From contig OY776119.1 in the NCBI GenBank assembly GCA_963675135.1, forward strand, positions 41,291,198 to 41,355,197: a stretch of DNA of 64,000 nt, read 5' to 3'. Position 1 is the first letter of the stretch. Every line of letters begins with the position of its first letter. The position numbers and the translations under genes are program-made. The notes beneath the pieces were generated by a model that did no database searches, was not told where the DNA came from, and was given only the letters and a program-made list of their open reading frames with translations. Shown one piece after another: positions 23,279 through 35,367 of this stretch. This stretch comes from Galeopsis tetrahit. Lineage: Eukaryota; Streptophyta; Magnoliopsida; Lamiales; Lamiaceae.

Positions 23279-24186
23279 TTTGTCAAGATGATTCTGATCG
23301 GTTAGACGTCTCCAACTAATTAGAACACTTGAATATAGAAGAAATAACTGCTCTAGGATAGTAATTCAGAAAAGTAATCAACGAGACAAACAGCACACAA
23401 GGATTTAAGTGGTTCGATCAATGTGATCTACATCCACTGGACCAGACTAGTACTTCTTTGATTGATAAAGAATGTTTACACACTCATTCACTCGGAATTG
23501 GATATTTCATCACTTCACTCGTGAACTCACACAACTCAAAGAATACAATAACGTACTAAATCTCTCATCCCACCTTTACAATGTACACAAACAAGAGTAT
23601 ATAAAGACCAAAGGTAGTTCCTGCCGTTAGGAACTGTTTTGAGTAGTTATCAACCGTTTGCAACCGCTTGTAACAACCCATGTGCTCTGTTATTGCCCAA
23701 CTGAAATGGTAGTTATGCCCTCAAGTTGTTGTAACTGTAAAACTGTTAGTTAAACTAACTAACTTCGAACTAGAAGACTTGTCCATAAAGATCAGATCAC
23801 TACTTAGTGTTCTGATACCCAACTCTTCTGCTCTAATGATCAAAAGCTAACTCTGCTGATAGACTTCATACTGTGCTGATCTTAACTGCACTGATCAAGT
23901 ACTGTGCTGACCTGGTACTGTGCTGACCCATGTACTGTGCTGATCTGGTACTGAGCTGATCTACTCTGCTGAAGTACTGATCTTGGTACACTCTGCTGAA
24001 GTACTGGTCTTAGTCCAGTACTGTGCTGATCTTACTGTGCTGATCCCAACTGTGCTGAACTCTAAGCATCACCTTCTCATCTGATTGAAACCCTTCAACT
24101 CATTTGATAAGGCCTAAGTCATCTTATCTGATCCTATCAGCTCATTATTTTACTGTGCTGATTTTGAGATTATGAGATAACACTCA
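23279..24186 (-). repeat. 5' LTR of the Tork-like copia element
   Basis: Minus-strand 5' LTR, equal in length to the other LTR. Just inside it the minus strand reads TTGGCGCCGTCTGTGG, a primer-binding site that begins with TGG but does not match initiator-Met tRNA, unlike the SIRE-like elements in the same window. Confidence 0.9.
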
Positions 24187-24640
24187 TAAGGTTATATGTT
24201 TTATTTTCCCTGAAGTTTATGTTGGGGTGTAGCTGTTTCAATGGAGATAGTAAAAGTTTTTCAGTGTTCAGAAATTACTGGTCAGCGGGTCAGATAGAAA
24301 GATTCGTGCAATTTTTTTACAAGTCATTGTGAAACATAGATATGAAGTTTAATTTTAAAAATTGAAACATTAATAGCAAATAAAAAACTATAAAAACATG
24401 AATATTATGAAACCCTAACAATGAAATTAATTCACCCTTAACTGAAGACTAAGATGTAATATCAAAGGCTGTGTCAAATTTTAGTCTTGCATGCTTTTAC
24501 CTTTTCAATTTTGGTGCCCATTTTGGTGAAATGGGACCAAATTGATATCATAAGGACCAAACATGAAAAAAAAAACATCAAAATTGAAAAGGTTATAACA
24601 AAATATAGGACTAAAATTGAACACGACATAAGTTACATTA

Positions 24641-24756
24641 CGATTCTTGATATTAACTCTAGAGTATAAATAGGGAAAATTTAATTTTACTTCCTTAACG
24701 ATTCTTGATATTAACTTTAGAATATAAATAGGGAAAATTTAATTTTACTTCCTTAA
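24641..24756. repeat. Tandem duplication of a 58-bp unit
   Basis: Copies at 24641-24698 and 24699-24756 are nearly identical ('cgattcttgatattaact…ttccttaa'). There is no coding sequence. Confidence 0.85.
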
Positions 24757-24771
24757 CGTAGGCCTAGGATA

Positions 24772-25560
24772 TAGGCCTAGTCTAATTTATATCCTTTAAG
24801 TTTTTCACATTTTTAATTTACGTCTTAGGGTGTCCAATTTAAACCATTTTTACATCCTTTTCGCTTAAAAAATGAGATTCCGACCAAATAATTCAATTTA
24901 AGTTCTAAAAAATAAAAAATTCTAAAATCTCATTAAAATTTCTAAAATCTCATAAAATTTTCTAAAAAATTCTAAAATCACATTAAGAATTTAAAAAATC
25001 TCATAAAATAAAATAAAAAATCTATAAATAAAAAATTATCTACAATTCTAAAAATTTGTAAATGCTTACATAAAAAATTCTAAAAATCTCATTCCAATGA
25101 ATTTGGGATGGTTTCACGATCAATTAAGGCAGGGGGCTTCCACACAATCTGGTCCGTGAGTCAGAACCTCGTGGGACCCAAAACTCTCAAGAGCTCAAGA
25201 AAATCATTAATGGCGAACGAGTTCGAATCAAGTGAGATTTTTAATGAAATATTAATAATTATTATTATTCTTATAAGATTTTTATAGTTTGTAATTTCTA
25301 ATTTACATATTTACAAAGTTTTAATGAGATTTTTAGATTTTTTTAAAATTTATTTATTTTTCAATTTTTAGAATTATAGAATTATTAATTTTTAGGATTT
25401 TAAAATTTTACATTTTTTTATTTTTATTTTACACATTTTAGAAATTTAAAATTTTTAATGAGATTTTAGGAATTTATTTCCCTCATGTGACCTGCATGCT
25501 CACATTTTCGGGAGTTTCAAAATTTCCCGATCAAAATGACGTTAATTGAATAAAAAATGT
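24772..25560 (+). repeat. Dispersed repeat, copy 1
   Basis: This AT-rich segment shares its order of landmarks with 29025-29690. These are a start near 'gtctaat…ttttaagtttt', a 'gagattccgaccaaata' block, a G/C-richer core containing 'cctcgtgggacccaaaa', and a tail of 'aagatttttag' and 'atgagatttttag' variants. It has no ORF. It probably represents an unnamed non-autonomous element or its remnant. Confidence 0.6.
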
Positions 25561-25703
25561 AAATTAAAAAAAAAAGATAAAGATCGAATATATATTATAT
25601 TAATTAAAATGAATTTTTTTTCTCAACATCTATAATATAACACTTAAACTTTATATACTCCTTACCTTAAGCTCTAAGTTTAAATTAGTTAAACCTTACT
25701 TTA

Positions 25704-25961
25704 CTCCCTACTATTCAATTTAAATATAGTTTTGACTTTTCATTTAATTTTTAATTCAAATGTCTTTTTACATTTTTCAATGTCAATTAAATGTGTTTTT
25801 CTTCTCAATTTACCCTTAAACTCATTAATAATTACTTAGATAATAATTTTCAAAATTTCACAAGAATCACAAAGTAATTAATTAAGGGTATAGTAAAAAG
25901 TCTATTTATCTTAATATGTGTGCATGAGTTTAGGATAATATATATTTTGAATAGGAGGGAG
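25704..25961. mobile_element. Stowaway-like MITE
   Basis: The left end is CTCCCTACTATTCAATTTAA; the right end on the reverse strand is CTCCCTCCTATTCAAAATAT. TA flanks both sides (25702-25703 and 25962-25963). It is 258 bp, non-coding, from a different Stowaway subfamily than the two at 4205 and 13364. Confidence 0.85.
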
Positions 25962-26278
25962 TATTAATTTAAATAATATATATATATATATATATTTCAT
26001 AATTTATTAATTAGACTCCATTATAATTAATGATGTAATTTGAAATAGTGAGTCAACTATATTAATAATATTTTAAACGGGATGATTTCATATAGAAAAT
26101 GAAACATTGCATATGAAATGGATCTTTAGGATGGAAGTTTCAATAAGCCACGAATTAAAGAATAAAAAAGAAGAAGCTATTGACCAACAAATGTAATTAG
26201 TAAATACTAGTAATAAGAAAGACTTTCTGTAATTTCCCAGTCCGCGTTGACCGTTCAACATATTTGAGTAATTATACC

Positions 26279-27036
26279 CAGGGACGGTGCCACGTTGTTG
26301 TCAGGGGGACCAATTTCTTTTTTATATATATATGATAAATATTTTATAATAATTATATACTCGTATATTATGTGATATATCTTAATCTTATCTTAATTAT
26401 CATATATTTACAATATTTTAGGTGCACATGTCACAAAATGATTGGTCTAGTCTATTTTTTCTCAAATCACTTTAGATCAAAATCTCTTTTTTTCTTATTA
26501 ATTTTTTATTAATCATTAATCGTAATCGTGTCTATTTTTTAATCTTATCTTTTGAATATTAAAATTTAAATGAAACTTTTTGATATATAAAAATAAAAAT
26601 ATTATTTTTATTTTTTGACACATACATATTAAGTATAGACGAATAAAAAATAAATGCTTGCATACAAAGTTTGAAAGGAGTAATATATTTTTTCATGTGT
26701 TTTTTACTTAAAATTATTTCTTAATACTCCAAAAATAAATTATTTCTTCAATATAGTCAATAATATAGATTGATGGTGTATTTGAGAATTATTGTCTAAG
26801 TTTTTACTAAGAATTGCAAAATATTTTAGCAATTTTTAAATTGTTTCGCTTCATTTTGAATCGAACTATCAAAACTTTAAAATAAATTGAAAGACAACTT
26901 GTTCAATTTAATTTAATGAAATGTATTGAGAATTTTATCATGTAAAATTTCAATGAGTATAATAAGTACATGTTATTTTATCTTTAAAGTAATATTAATC
27001 GGGTCCCCCTATCGAGATTTCCTGGCTCCGTCACTG
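26279..27036. mobile_element. Non-autonomous hAT element
   Basis: The ends are CAGGGACGGTGCCA on the left and CAGTGACGGAGCCA on the reverse strand at the right. A perfect 8-bp duplication ATTATACC flanks it (26271-26278 and 27037-27044). The 758-bp body is AT-rich and codes for nothing recognisable. Confidence 0.9.
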
Positions 27037-27359
27037 ATTATACCATTAAATGACGTGGTGACAACATTATATATATATCTTTTTTCAACTAATACATAAC
27101 AAAAGATTATTAATGTCAATGTTGTTTTATTGCAAGGAGAAACGCGCGCGATACAATTATTGACGAAAATAAAGTTATGAACTAAAAAAAAATAGTGAGG
27201 ATTAAACAACTAGCAAAAGAAAATAACCAAAATAAATTTCACAAAAACTTATATATAATATTGCATACATGCAATATTGATCAATTAAGGTAAATTATGT
27301 CAAAATTTGTGGGTCAAACACGGGTCAAAGCGGATCAACCTTAATTAAAATATTTATTT

Positions 27360-27700
27360 TCGCTCTAAAATATTATTTTACTACATGACCAAAACTATGT
27401 TACTACAAGACCTAAATTTTGTCACTACAAGGGCAAAAGTGTATTACTACAAGTCTAAAAATATTCTGGACACTTATTCGGATACTACATGACTAAAACA
27501 ATGTTACTACAAGACCAAACTTTTATCACTACAAGGTCAAAAGTGTATTACTATATATCCAAAAATATTCTGGACACTTAATTTTTTGGATGAATTTATC
27601 AGAATGTTTTGACTTGTAGTATTAAATTGTTGGCCTTGTAGTGGTAATATTTTGACCTTGTAGTAACAATATTTTGGTCATGTAATAAACCACATGTTTG
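27360..27700. repeat. Direct plus inverted repeat block ('ttactacaagaccaaa')
   Basis: Two direct copies of a roughly 110-bp unit (about 27365-27474 and 27482-27576) share 'ttactacaagac' and 'aaaaatattctggacactta'. At 27620-27690 the same words appear inverted ('gaccttgtagtaacaatatt'). The arrangement resembles a foldback or Mutator-like MITE, but clean ends and a target duplication were not found. Confidence 0.5.
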
Positions 27701-27763
27701 CGACCTGCGAATTTTCTGGGCAACCCAGATCCGAACTTATGACCCGCGTGTTGCGTCAAAAAA

Positions 27764-28621
27764 TGACGGCATGTGATAACTAATCCAACGGGCTGGATTA
27801 GAACTCTCGAGCTTGAATCACCACTCTTGAGTGAGGCTTTGTGTGAATGAATCCATCCAAAGCTTCCGAAAACCTGCCCAAACACGCTGGAGGGGATTCC
27901 GGCGTGGAGTCTCCGACGCTCAAGTCAGATATGCTCTCGGGAGAATCAAAGAGGAACTTCCCTACAGATGGAGGGAGAGTTCTCGCAAGAATGGTGTAAT
28001 TTCAAGGTGTTTTGTGTATTATTTCGTGTCAAAAATGTAAAAAACTGTCGTATTGATCATAATAATCGTATATCCTGTATTAAATCACCTAAGACTGCTT
28101 AAAAAACGTACCTTGGGGAAAAGGTAGTTTTTTCCCCTTTCTCTCAACTACTTCGCCCTGGAATCGGTCTAGAGGCCCATCTTACTCATTCCAGCCCACA
28201 TCCCTAGATTTTCGGCCTCAGTTGCTATCTCGCAGCTCTGACTTTCCTCCTAATTAAATCGGAGGTCTCCCTTTGAATAAGACTTAATCCACTTGACCTT
28301 GTATTTGGGTTGAGAATATGGGCCGAGGGTTAGCCCTGGGCTTGGGCCAGGGATATGGGCCGAAGGTTAATTAGGTCCATCTCTTCCATTCATTTCTCAA
28401 GGGCTCGGGCCCACTTCCTTTGTTATTATCAAGTTCGGCCACTTCATGAACCTATTGTCAATACAATTGGGCTCCTAAGAGTTCCATTGAGTTATTTACA
28501 AAACATATAATTAAGGGTGTATTAATCATTTCTTAAAATGAATATAAATACTTAGTGAGGAATAACTCATCGTTTATCCACGTGTCGTCACCTCATAGGG
28601 TGACATATTTTGGCCGCATCA
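27764..28621. other. G/C-richer repetitive segment, possible solo LTR
   Basis: The segment starts TGACGGCATG and ends GGCCGCATCA, an LTR-like pattern. Base composition is clearly higher in G+C than both sides ('gggcttgggccagggatatgg'). No matching target duplication and no second copy were seen, so the solo-LTR reading is weak. No protein was recognised. Confidence 0.25.
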
Positions 28622-29024
28622 AGAATTTTTTAAAATTATATTAATTTAACTTTTGGGCTAAATTTACTATACTTAGAGTAGATTAACTCCATCTCATCAG
28701 TTCTCAATTTTATAGGATGTATGTTTGATAGAAGATAAAGGGTAGTGTAACTTCATCTCAGTCCGATCCTTAGCTATCGACTGATCCTTAGCTGTTTAAT
28801 AGCTAAAATTAAAGATAAATATATCATCATAATCTCACCTAATCCGTCTTAGCTAAAAAACAAGACCTGAAAGACTAAGTTTCACGTCAAACTCACTAAT
28901 TAATGTGGGAGCATTCATATAATGATCTCACACACACATATATAGTTGTAACAACTACGCTATCGACTACCGGAAACGCAAAAGGTTAAAAAGAGAGAAA
29001 ATTCATTTTACATCACCTAACTAA

Positions 29025-29690
29025 TTAGGTCTAATTCCGTTTTTATCTTTTAAGTTTTCATTTTTTTCAATTTACGATATTTCTGTTCAATTTACATCAT
29101 TTTTACCGAAAAATTGATTCCGGTCAAATAGTCCAATTTACGTCATTTAAGTTTGAAAATTAGAAATTAATAATTAAAAAATTCTGAAAATAATTAACAT
29201 TCAAAAATCTCATTCAAAATCTATCCTTAAAATTTTATAAATTGTGTAAAATAAAAATAAAAAATTCTGCAATTCAAAAAATCTGAAAAATAATTAAGAA
29301 ATTATTAGAAATAATTTTTGTCAAAAAATCTCATTAAAAAATAAAAAATCTATAAATTAAAATTTAAAAAATGTTTAAAATAAAATAAAAATTTCTACAA
29401 TTTTTTAAAATTCGAAAAATCTGATTAAAATCAATTTGAGGCGGTTCTAGAGTCGGTCAAGGCGCGAAACTTTCACTCAACCTCGGCGGTGAGTTGTGAA
29501 ACCTCGTGGGACCCAAAATTTTTAGGAGCTTGGGCAAAACTTTAATGACAGACGATTTTGAATTAAGTCTGATTTTTAGTGAAATATTAATATTTTATAT
29601 TATTTTTATAAGATTTTTAGAAATTTTAAAAATATTAATAAAATTTTTAAAATTTTATTGAGATTTTTAGACCAAGTTACAGGACGTAAA
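29025..29690 (+). repeat. Dispersed repeat, copy 2
   Basis: It is a diverged copy of 24772-25560 in the same orientation, sharing 'cctcgtgggacccaaaa' and the AT-rich arms. The solo LTR beginning at 29723 was inserted just after it. Confidence 0.6.
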
Positions 29691-30603
29691 ATGAACATTT
29701 TTGATTAAAAAAATATATATATTGTTGGGAATAAAATGAGGTTTTGATTAAAACACTACAAAAAACGCCTCGATTAGAGACCGATTTTGAGACTGTAAAG
29801 GCAGTCTCAACACACGTTAGAGACTGATTTGGGACCGATTTATGGGGGTCCAAATAAGAGACCGACAATTTGGTCTTAAAATAGTCCCTAAACGTGAGTC
29901 GGCCCGAACTATTTTCGGGCCCTAAAACACTCAAATTAGGGACCGATTTTCGGTCAGTCTCTAAATAAGAGACCGACAATTTGGTCTTAAAATGGTCCCT
30001 AAACATGAGTCGGCCCGAACTATTTTTGGGCCCTAAAACAGTCTCAAAGCGGTCTTAAAGTTAGGGACCATTTTTTCGGAAATTTTGTCCCTTATTTTGA
30101 TTTACACCCACATCCCCCGACCCACACCTTTATTTACCCCAAACCCACACCCCCCCTCTTTATTTACACCCACATCCCCACACCTTTATTTACCCCCAAC
30201 CCACACCCACCCTCTTTATTTAATTGGCCATTTTATTTTAGCTTTGGTGGGAATTGATCCCTGGTGGATGGGTGCCACCCGCCACTTTGACAAGTAATTG
30301 TCTTGTGTAAATTTTAAAAATAATTATATACATATGTAATTAATTTCTTTATTGTATGTGTTATAAAAATAAATTTTCAAAATCAACGTTAATTTAAGAA
30401 GTACAAAATAAATTTCTCAAATAAAATAATCATTTCCACATATATTAATTGATAAAAACATTGAATTAATTGTAAAAATATAAGATAAATATACATAAAA
30501 ATGTTAACTCATTGAAGTCAACTCTATCACTCTTTTCTTTTAGTCTTCCGAGTTTCTCTAACTGAGTTAGCCATATTCAAAGAATAAATATTATTTACTA
30601 TTT

Positions 30604-30606
<3 letters not shown>

Positions 30607-30651
<45 letters not shown>
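30607..30651. repeat. (TA)n microsatellite
   Basis: This is an uninterrupted TA run of more than 20 units inside the CACTA element. Confidence 0.95.
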
Positions 30652-30655
<4 letters not shown>

Positions 30656-31599
30656 AAAGTACACGCCTTAATTTTACCCAAATACAACCTTAATTTACCC
30701 AACGAGCCCTGAATTGCGTCAATTTTATGTTAAGTGTTCATCAATTTGAATTTCAGGTGTTTTAGGCCTAATACTCTAACATACATTCAGTATTTTCTGC
30801 GTATTAAATGTAAATTAAAATATATAAGAATCAATAAATATTATATCAGCCAAGCAGTAACCATAGGGGACTAAGAATCGAGAATAGGGTTGTAGAATGT
30901 ACGAGTGAATTGAGTTATATTAGTTTATTTACTCTTATATTTAATTAATAAATAGTAAAAATCAAATATATCTTCTATATATATTTACTGACTTTTAAAG
31001 CCGTACATTTTAATACGTATCAAATGTCCTCCTTATTCCCAACGTGCCATTTAATATTTTTTGAAAGTTTCTAAATATATTTATAAAATACTTGTAAATA
31101 ATTTTGCATAAGGTTTTTTAAAATCTCCAAAGTTTTTAGATCAAAAAAATCTATCAATCATTTAGAAAATGAATTAGTATAAATATAATTTATATTATCT
31201 ATTTAGAAAATGAGTTATTACAAATAGAAAAATTGTAAATAGATCTAAAAGTTATGTTGAATTTGGGAGGGCGACAAATTAAGTATATGAAAATAAAATT
31301 ATCAACGAACACTTCATAAATTAATTAATATGAGAAATGTTGAATTTGGTCATAGTCTAAATGACAACTTGATTAATGTGAATTTTAATATATAATCAAT
31401 TAAAGTGAAAAAATTGAAAAGGGGTGTTATGTCGGTCAACATGACAATTACGCAACCATTTTATTTGGGGTTACACTGTTGAGTTGAGTGCTACTCAAAT
31501 CAAATTGGATTCCAGGAGTGTTAGCCCAAATCGAAAGGTATTCTCTAACATATCATTATTTCATCAAATCTAAATAATAATGTCACAACTAATTATAAT

Positions 31600-31735
31600 G
31601 ACTCTTTATGTGGTTAGAGCACCACTACCTAGGCCTTAGGTCCTGGGTTCGAGTCAGGGAAAAAAGGGATGGGTTCAGGTCATGGGGAGGGGAAAAAAGG
31701 AATGGGTATTTAACTTTCCATAAAAAAAAAAAAAA
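31600..31735 (+). repeat. tRNA-derived SINE-like unit
   Basis: An A-box-like TGGTTAGAGCA (31611-31621) is followed by a B-box-like GGTTCGAGTC (31646-31655) at the spacing of a Pol III internal promoter. The unit ends in a poly-A run (about 31722-31734). The remainder does not fold as a tRNA, so this is a SINE head and not a tRNA gene. Target duplications are not clear. Confidence 0.5.
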
Positions 31736-31829
31736 TAATTATTTGGCATTCTACAAGACCGTGCGGATGGGTATTTAACTTTTCATCAAAAAAATAATAA
31801 TTATTTGGCATTCTACAAGACCGCGCAGG
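31702..31829. repeat. Direct duplication of a 64-bp unit
   Basis: Copies start at 31702 and 31766. Both read 'atgggtatttaactt', then an A-rich stretch, then 'ttatttggcattctacaaga'. The first copy is the tail of the SINE-like unit. Confidence 0.8.
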
Positions 31830-31913
31830 GAGCTTGACCGCCTTACCCGTCATTGAAAGGCTTATATTCCTATACTAATGTAATTTCAATTAAATCTGTT
31901 TGAAAACAGAGTC

Positions 31914-32499
31914 ATTATACTAACTTATTTAATTATTCTAAAATATGAAAAATATATAATTAATCTCAACCTCTATACATAAAATTAGAAAATAAAATAT
32001 TCTAAGATTTTTTAAAAACTATTTTTAATGGATTTTATTATTAGTACATAATTATTAAATATTAGCTTAATTTTATTATACTCTATTTAAAAAAAAAACA
32101 TTCATTTATTTATGTAATTTTTTTTATTAAGGTTTAAGGTTTTAGGGTTTTAGGATTTAAGATTTTAGGGTTTAGAATTTTAGGGTTTAGGGTTTTAGGG
32201 TTTAGGGTTTAAGATTTTAGGGTTTAGGGTTTAGAATTAAGTAAATTAATGTAGTCATTATTTTTTAAACTATTATTAAAAAAATAAAATATATAAATGA
32301 ATAATTTTTTTTTAATGTAAAATAGAATAAATAAATTAAACGTGTGATATTTAATAATTATGTAATACTAAAACACGTTAAAAATAATCTTTAAAAATCT
32401 TTAAATATTTTATTTCTAATTTTATGGGTAGAGGTTGAGATATATGTGTAATTATATATTTTTCATATTTTAGATTAATTAAATAAGTTAATATAATTA
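31914..32499. mobile_element. Foldback element with internal telomeric repeats
   Basis: About 200 bp at each end are inverted copies. 'actaacttatttaattattc' on the left mirrors 'aattaaataagttaatata' on the right, and the match continues through 'aaaatatgaaaaatatataa'. Between the arms (32130-32236) lie many copies of TTTAGGG and close variants, the plant telomere unit on this strand. No coding sequence is present. It is nested in the CACTA element. Confidence 0.75.
32130..32236 (+). repeat. Interstitial telomeric repeats (TTTAGGG variants)
   Basis: Repeated 'tttagggtttaggg' with interspersed 'tttaggattt' and 'ttagaattt' variants gives roughly a dozen degenerate units. The location inside a foldback element inside a DNA transposon argues against a former chromosome end. 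Confidence 0.88.
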
Positions 32500-34875
32500 C
32501 TTGGACGGTGGCTCGTCGTACCGTTTATTAAGAGGAGATACGTCGATTGAAAAGTTTTGTTTTGAGGGAGAGAGATTTGGGCATCTAAGACTAAAAGGAA
32601 AGTGGACACATTTTATATATTATGGGGTTTAGACACAGAATTCTCAAAACAGTTTTAAAATGGGCGGACAAAATTGATGGTTAATTAAAATTTTATGATT
32701 CAAAATTTTTTATACCAATTAAAAACTAAATTTTCGGTCTCCAATTAAAATTCAAAATCAGAATTTTAATTTCGGTTTAGAGACTGAAATTCGGTGGATA
32801 AGCGGTCTGAAAAACATAATATTAAAGACCGAACTGAAAATAGTCTCTAAACTAGCGGTCAAAATTGGTAGTCAATTAAAAATTTAAGGATTCAGAATTT
32901 TGATACCAATTAAAGACTGAATTGTCGATCTCTAAACAAATTTCAAAATCATAATTTTAATTTCGGGTTAGAGACTGAAATTTGGTGGCTAAGCGGTCTA
33001 AAAACATAATATTAAATACCAAATTGAAAACAGTCTCAAAACTCGATTTTTTTTCGGATTGGTCTCAAATCAGTCTCAAACTGATTTATGTCGGTCTCAA
33101 AATTTTGGTCTCTAATCAAAGCATTTTTTGTAGTGAAATACCAAAACCCCTTAAAACATGCCACGTAAGATAAGTCAAATTTTGATAAGTATGTTTCAGG
33201 AATGTTGGAACATATAAATCAGGCTAGTTGTACAACTAATATTTTAGGCAGCTCATAGATGCTTAAATGCATAAGTTGAGGGGGAACACAAGCTTAGAAG
33301 ATCACAAGAATCAAGTTCCTCAAGACTCAGAATTAGAAGACTTCAACCTTGTTGATAATACAAAATCAGAAGAGTTCAATTGTGCTGATAGCAGAATCAG
33401 CAGAGTAGGATGAGAAGAGTCAACCTCTCTGAATGGCCAATGTTAGAAGATCACATCAATTGGATCAAACCTACTAACAAAAACTCCATTGGAATCAGAA
33501 GAGATGACCAGTAGAGTTAACCAGCACACTAAATCAGAAATGCTCAAAATCAGTCTAAGTCAAGAGACAACTGTGCTGATGAGGTCAACTTCACTAATAG
33601 AAGAGATATACACTTAGAAGTGATTCAAGATTGATTCAGTAAAGACGAGAAGCCAACTCAACTGAAGAAGTTAGTTAACACTGCTGATAAGCCAAGTCAG
33701 CTGAAGAAGATAAGCTTGAGTACAGACTAGTCCTAAACATAAGAAATGTTGTCCTTAATCATGGATCATGGATCAATGATCAGGAAGAATGTCTTCATGT
33801 TTGACTACTGAATCTACAAGTCAGACATTGAGAAGAGTGCATATAAGTCAAAACAAGAAGCTCTAGTCCTTTACTTCCCAAGTTGAAGACATGTCACTTT
33901 CAAGGAATCTGTCCTCAAGATAATAAGTTCAAGGAAGACAAATATAGACAATTTGAGGCTGTCTTTCCAACGGGCATAACCTAAATTTGTTCTATAAATA
34001 CTGGAGTTTGGAAATCATTCAAGGTGTGGAAACTACAAGCATTGAAGCATACAAGCCTTTAAGCTCTAGCAAAGAATACATCATTCTTAAATATCCATAC
34101 ATTTTCAGTTACCAACTAAGCTGATCCTATTGTATATCAATCAAAGCCTAGAAGAGATATCATATCCTTATACAATACTTCATTGTAAAGGATATCTCAA
34201 CCTAGTTGGAACCAACCTCAACCCTTAAACCTTTCAAGAAAAGTTAGAAGTGTTGTTGTAGAAGTGTGAAAACTAGAACTGTCAAGTGAAGAACAATTTA
34301 GTTTGAGTTGAGTGAGCACTAGAACTCAGAATTCCTAAGGATCAAGGCACTAAGGAGTAGTGTGGTTGATCAGTGCACCTTGACACTATAAAACAAGTTA
34401 ATTCCAAGTGAAAGAATTATCCTGTTAAATTAGGTAAGTGGATGTAGGAGCTTGAGTCTCTGAACCACTATAAACTCTTGTGTTATTTACTTTCAAGTCA
34501 TTTCATACAAGTAACACATTCATACACTGCATATAAACTGATCTTAAAAAGATACTCAACACAAATTGTGCAAAACAGTTTTGGGACAAGTCCGATCCCC
34601 TGATACCTGTTATGTGTTAAAAAACAGTTTTCAGAATTTAAAGGAGTTTAAATATAAATGGCCAACCATAATTCCGCACTAATAACTTACTTAGAAAGTT
34701 ATTCAACTGATTACTTCATAGTTCTCAGTAGTTTAATTATTTGATCAAAGTTATACATACTCAGAGAAATTGACTAGACAACTCTCCTGATAGCTTATCT
34801 GTTTAAAAAAAAAAAGAATTTGCATACACAAGTGCATTACACTTGTGTCATACTCCTCTTAGAATCAACATATAT

Positions 34876-35367
34876 AGTTGTATCAACTTTCTTATATATG
34901 TACTATGATATTTAAAATCGATACCGATAGTTAGGTGAAAATAATATAGCTTATTTTCTTCAAAAAAAGAAAAGAAAAAAGAAAACGATAATAAAACCTA
35001 TTTTATTTAAATCTCCTGATGCAATGTGTCATTAACAAGCAGATGCAAAAGGAAATAGTATTAAATTTATGTGATCTCACCCCTGTATTAACAAATATAA
35101 ATCAATTGGTTCGTGTAACCCTTGATTGAGAAATTAATTAAATATAAAGGTTTTTTTTATTAAAAATTAATACACAAGAATTAATTTTCCAATTAAATAA
35201 AATTAAATAATTCTGAAAATTAAAAAAATTATTTAATAAAATAATTTAAAAACCAACCAAATTAAATATGAAAATTATTGTATATATACTAAATAAATAT
35301 GCATTCTAGCAAAACAATACCAAATATATTAATTTAAAATAACTTTTTTTTTTGTGCCAAAGGTAAG
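34876..35367. other. Non-coding AT-rich gap between LTR elements
   Basis: No gene, element end or repeat was recognised in this interval. Confidence 0.4.

Larger units (their letters stand above)
18244..24186 (-). mobile_element. Full-length Ty1/copia retrotransposon (Tork/Tnt1-like)
   Basis: Two 908-bp LTRs (18244-19151 and 23279-24186) flank a gag-PR-INT-RT-RH region in Ty1/copia order. A perfect 5-bp target duplication TAAGG lies at 18239-18243 and 24187-24191. The LTRs are very similar by eye (a few dozen differences at most), so insertion is fairly recent. The internal region has several in-frame stops and frameshifts around the end of integrase, so this copy is not autonomous. The RT and gag sequences resemble the Tork lineage that includes Tnt1. 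Its 3' LTR points toward the receptor-kinase gene in the same orientation. Confidence 0.93.
29754..33135. mobile_element. Non-autonomous CACTA (En/Spm) transposon
   Basis: The ends are CACTACAAAAAACGC and GCATTTTTTGTAGTG, with AAA at both flanks (29751-29753 and 33136-33138). Subterminal regions contain repeated 'gagaccgacaatttggtctt' words at the left and 'agagactgaaatt' and 'cagtctcaaa' words at the right, typical of CACTA transposase-binding arrays. No transposase was found in the 3.38 kb. The interior holds a TA microsatellite, a SINE-like unit and a foldback element with telomeric repeats. Confidence 0.92.
29723..34870 (+). mobile_element. Solo LTR of a SIRE-like copia element, split by a CACTA element
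   Basis: The LTR starts TGTTGGGAATAAAATGAG at 29723 and ends …CTTAGAATCAACA at 34870. It is flanked by TATAT (29718-29722 and 34871-34875), an AT-rich and thus only moderately informative target duplication. Its sequence is a diverged, oppositely oriented relative of the LTR at 45630-47349 over its whole length. Removing the inserted CACTA (29754-33135) and one AAA leaves about 1.76 kb, close to the 1.72 kb of that LTR. No gag-pol lies beside it, so it is best explained by LTR-LTR recombination. Confidence 0.82.

Noticed and set aside
27622..28040. Two opposing open frames near a G/C-richer patch
   Set aside because: They overlap each other on opposite strands and lie within repetitive DNA. 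There is no domain and no start-codon support.
31608..31680. A functional tRNA gene
   Set aside because: The A- and B-box-like words are present, but the acceptor and anticodon stems do not pair, so it is at most a SINE head.
32130..32236. Remnant of a chromosome end or fusion point
   Set aside because: The telomeric units are degenerate and enclosed by the inverted arms of a mobile element nested in another transposon.
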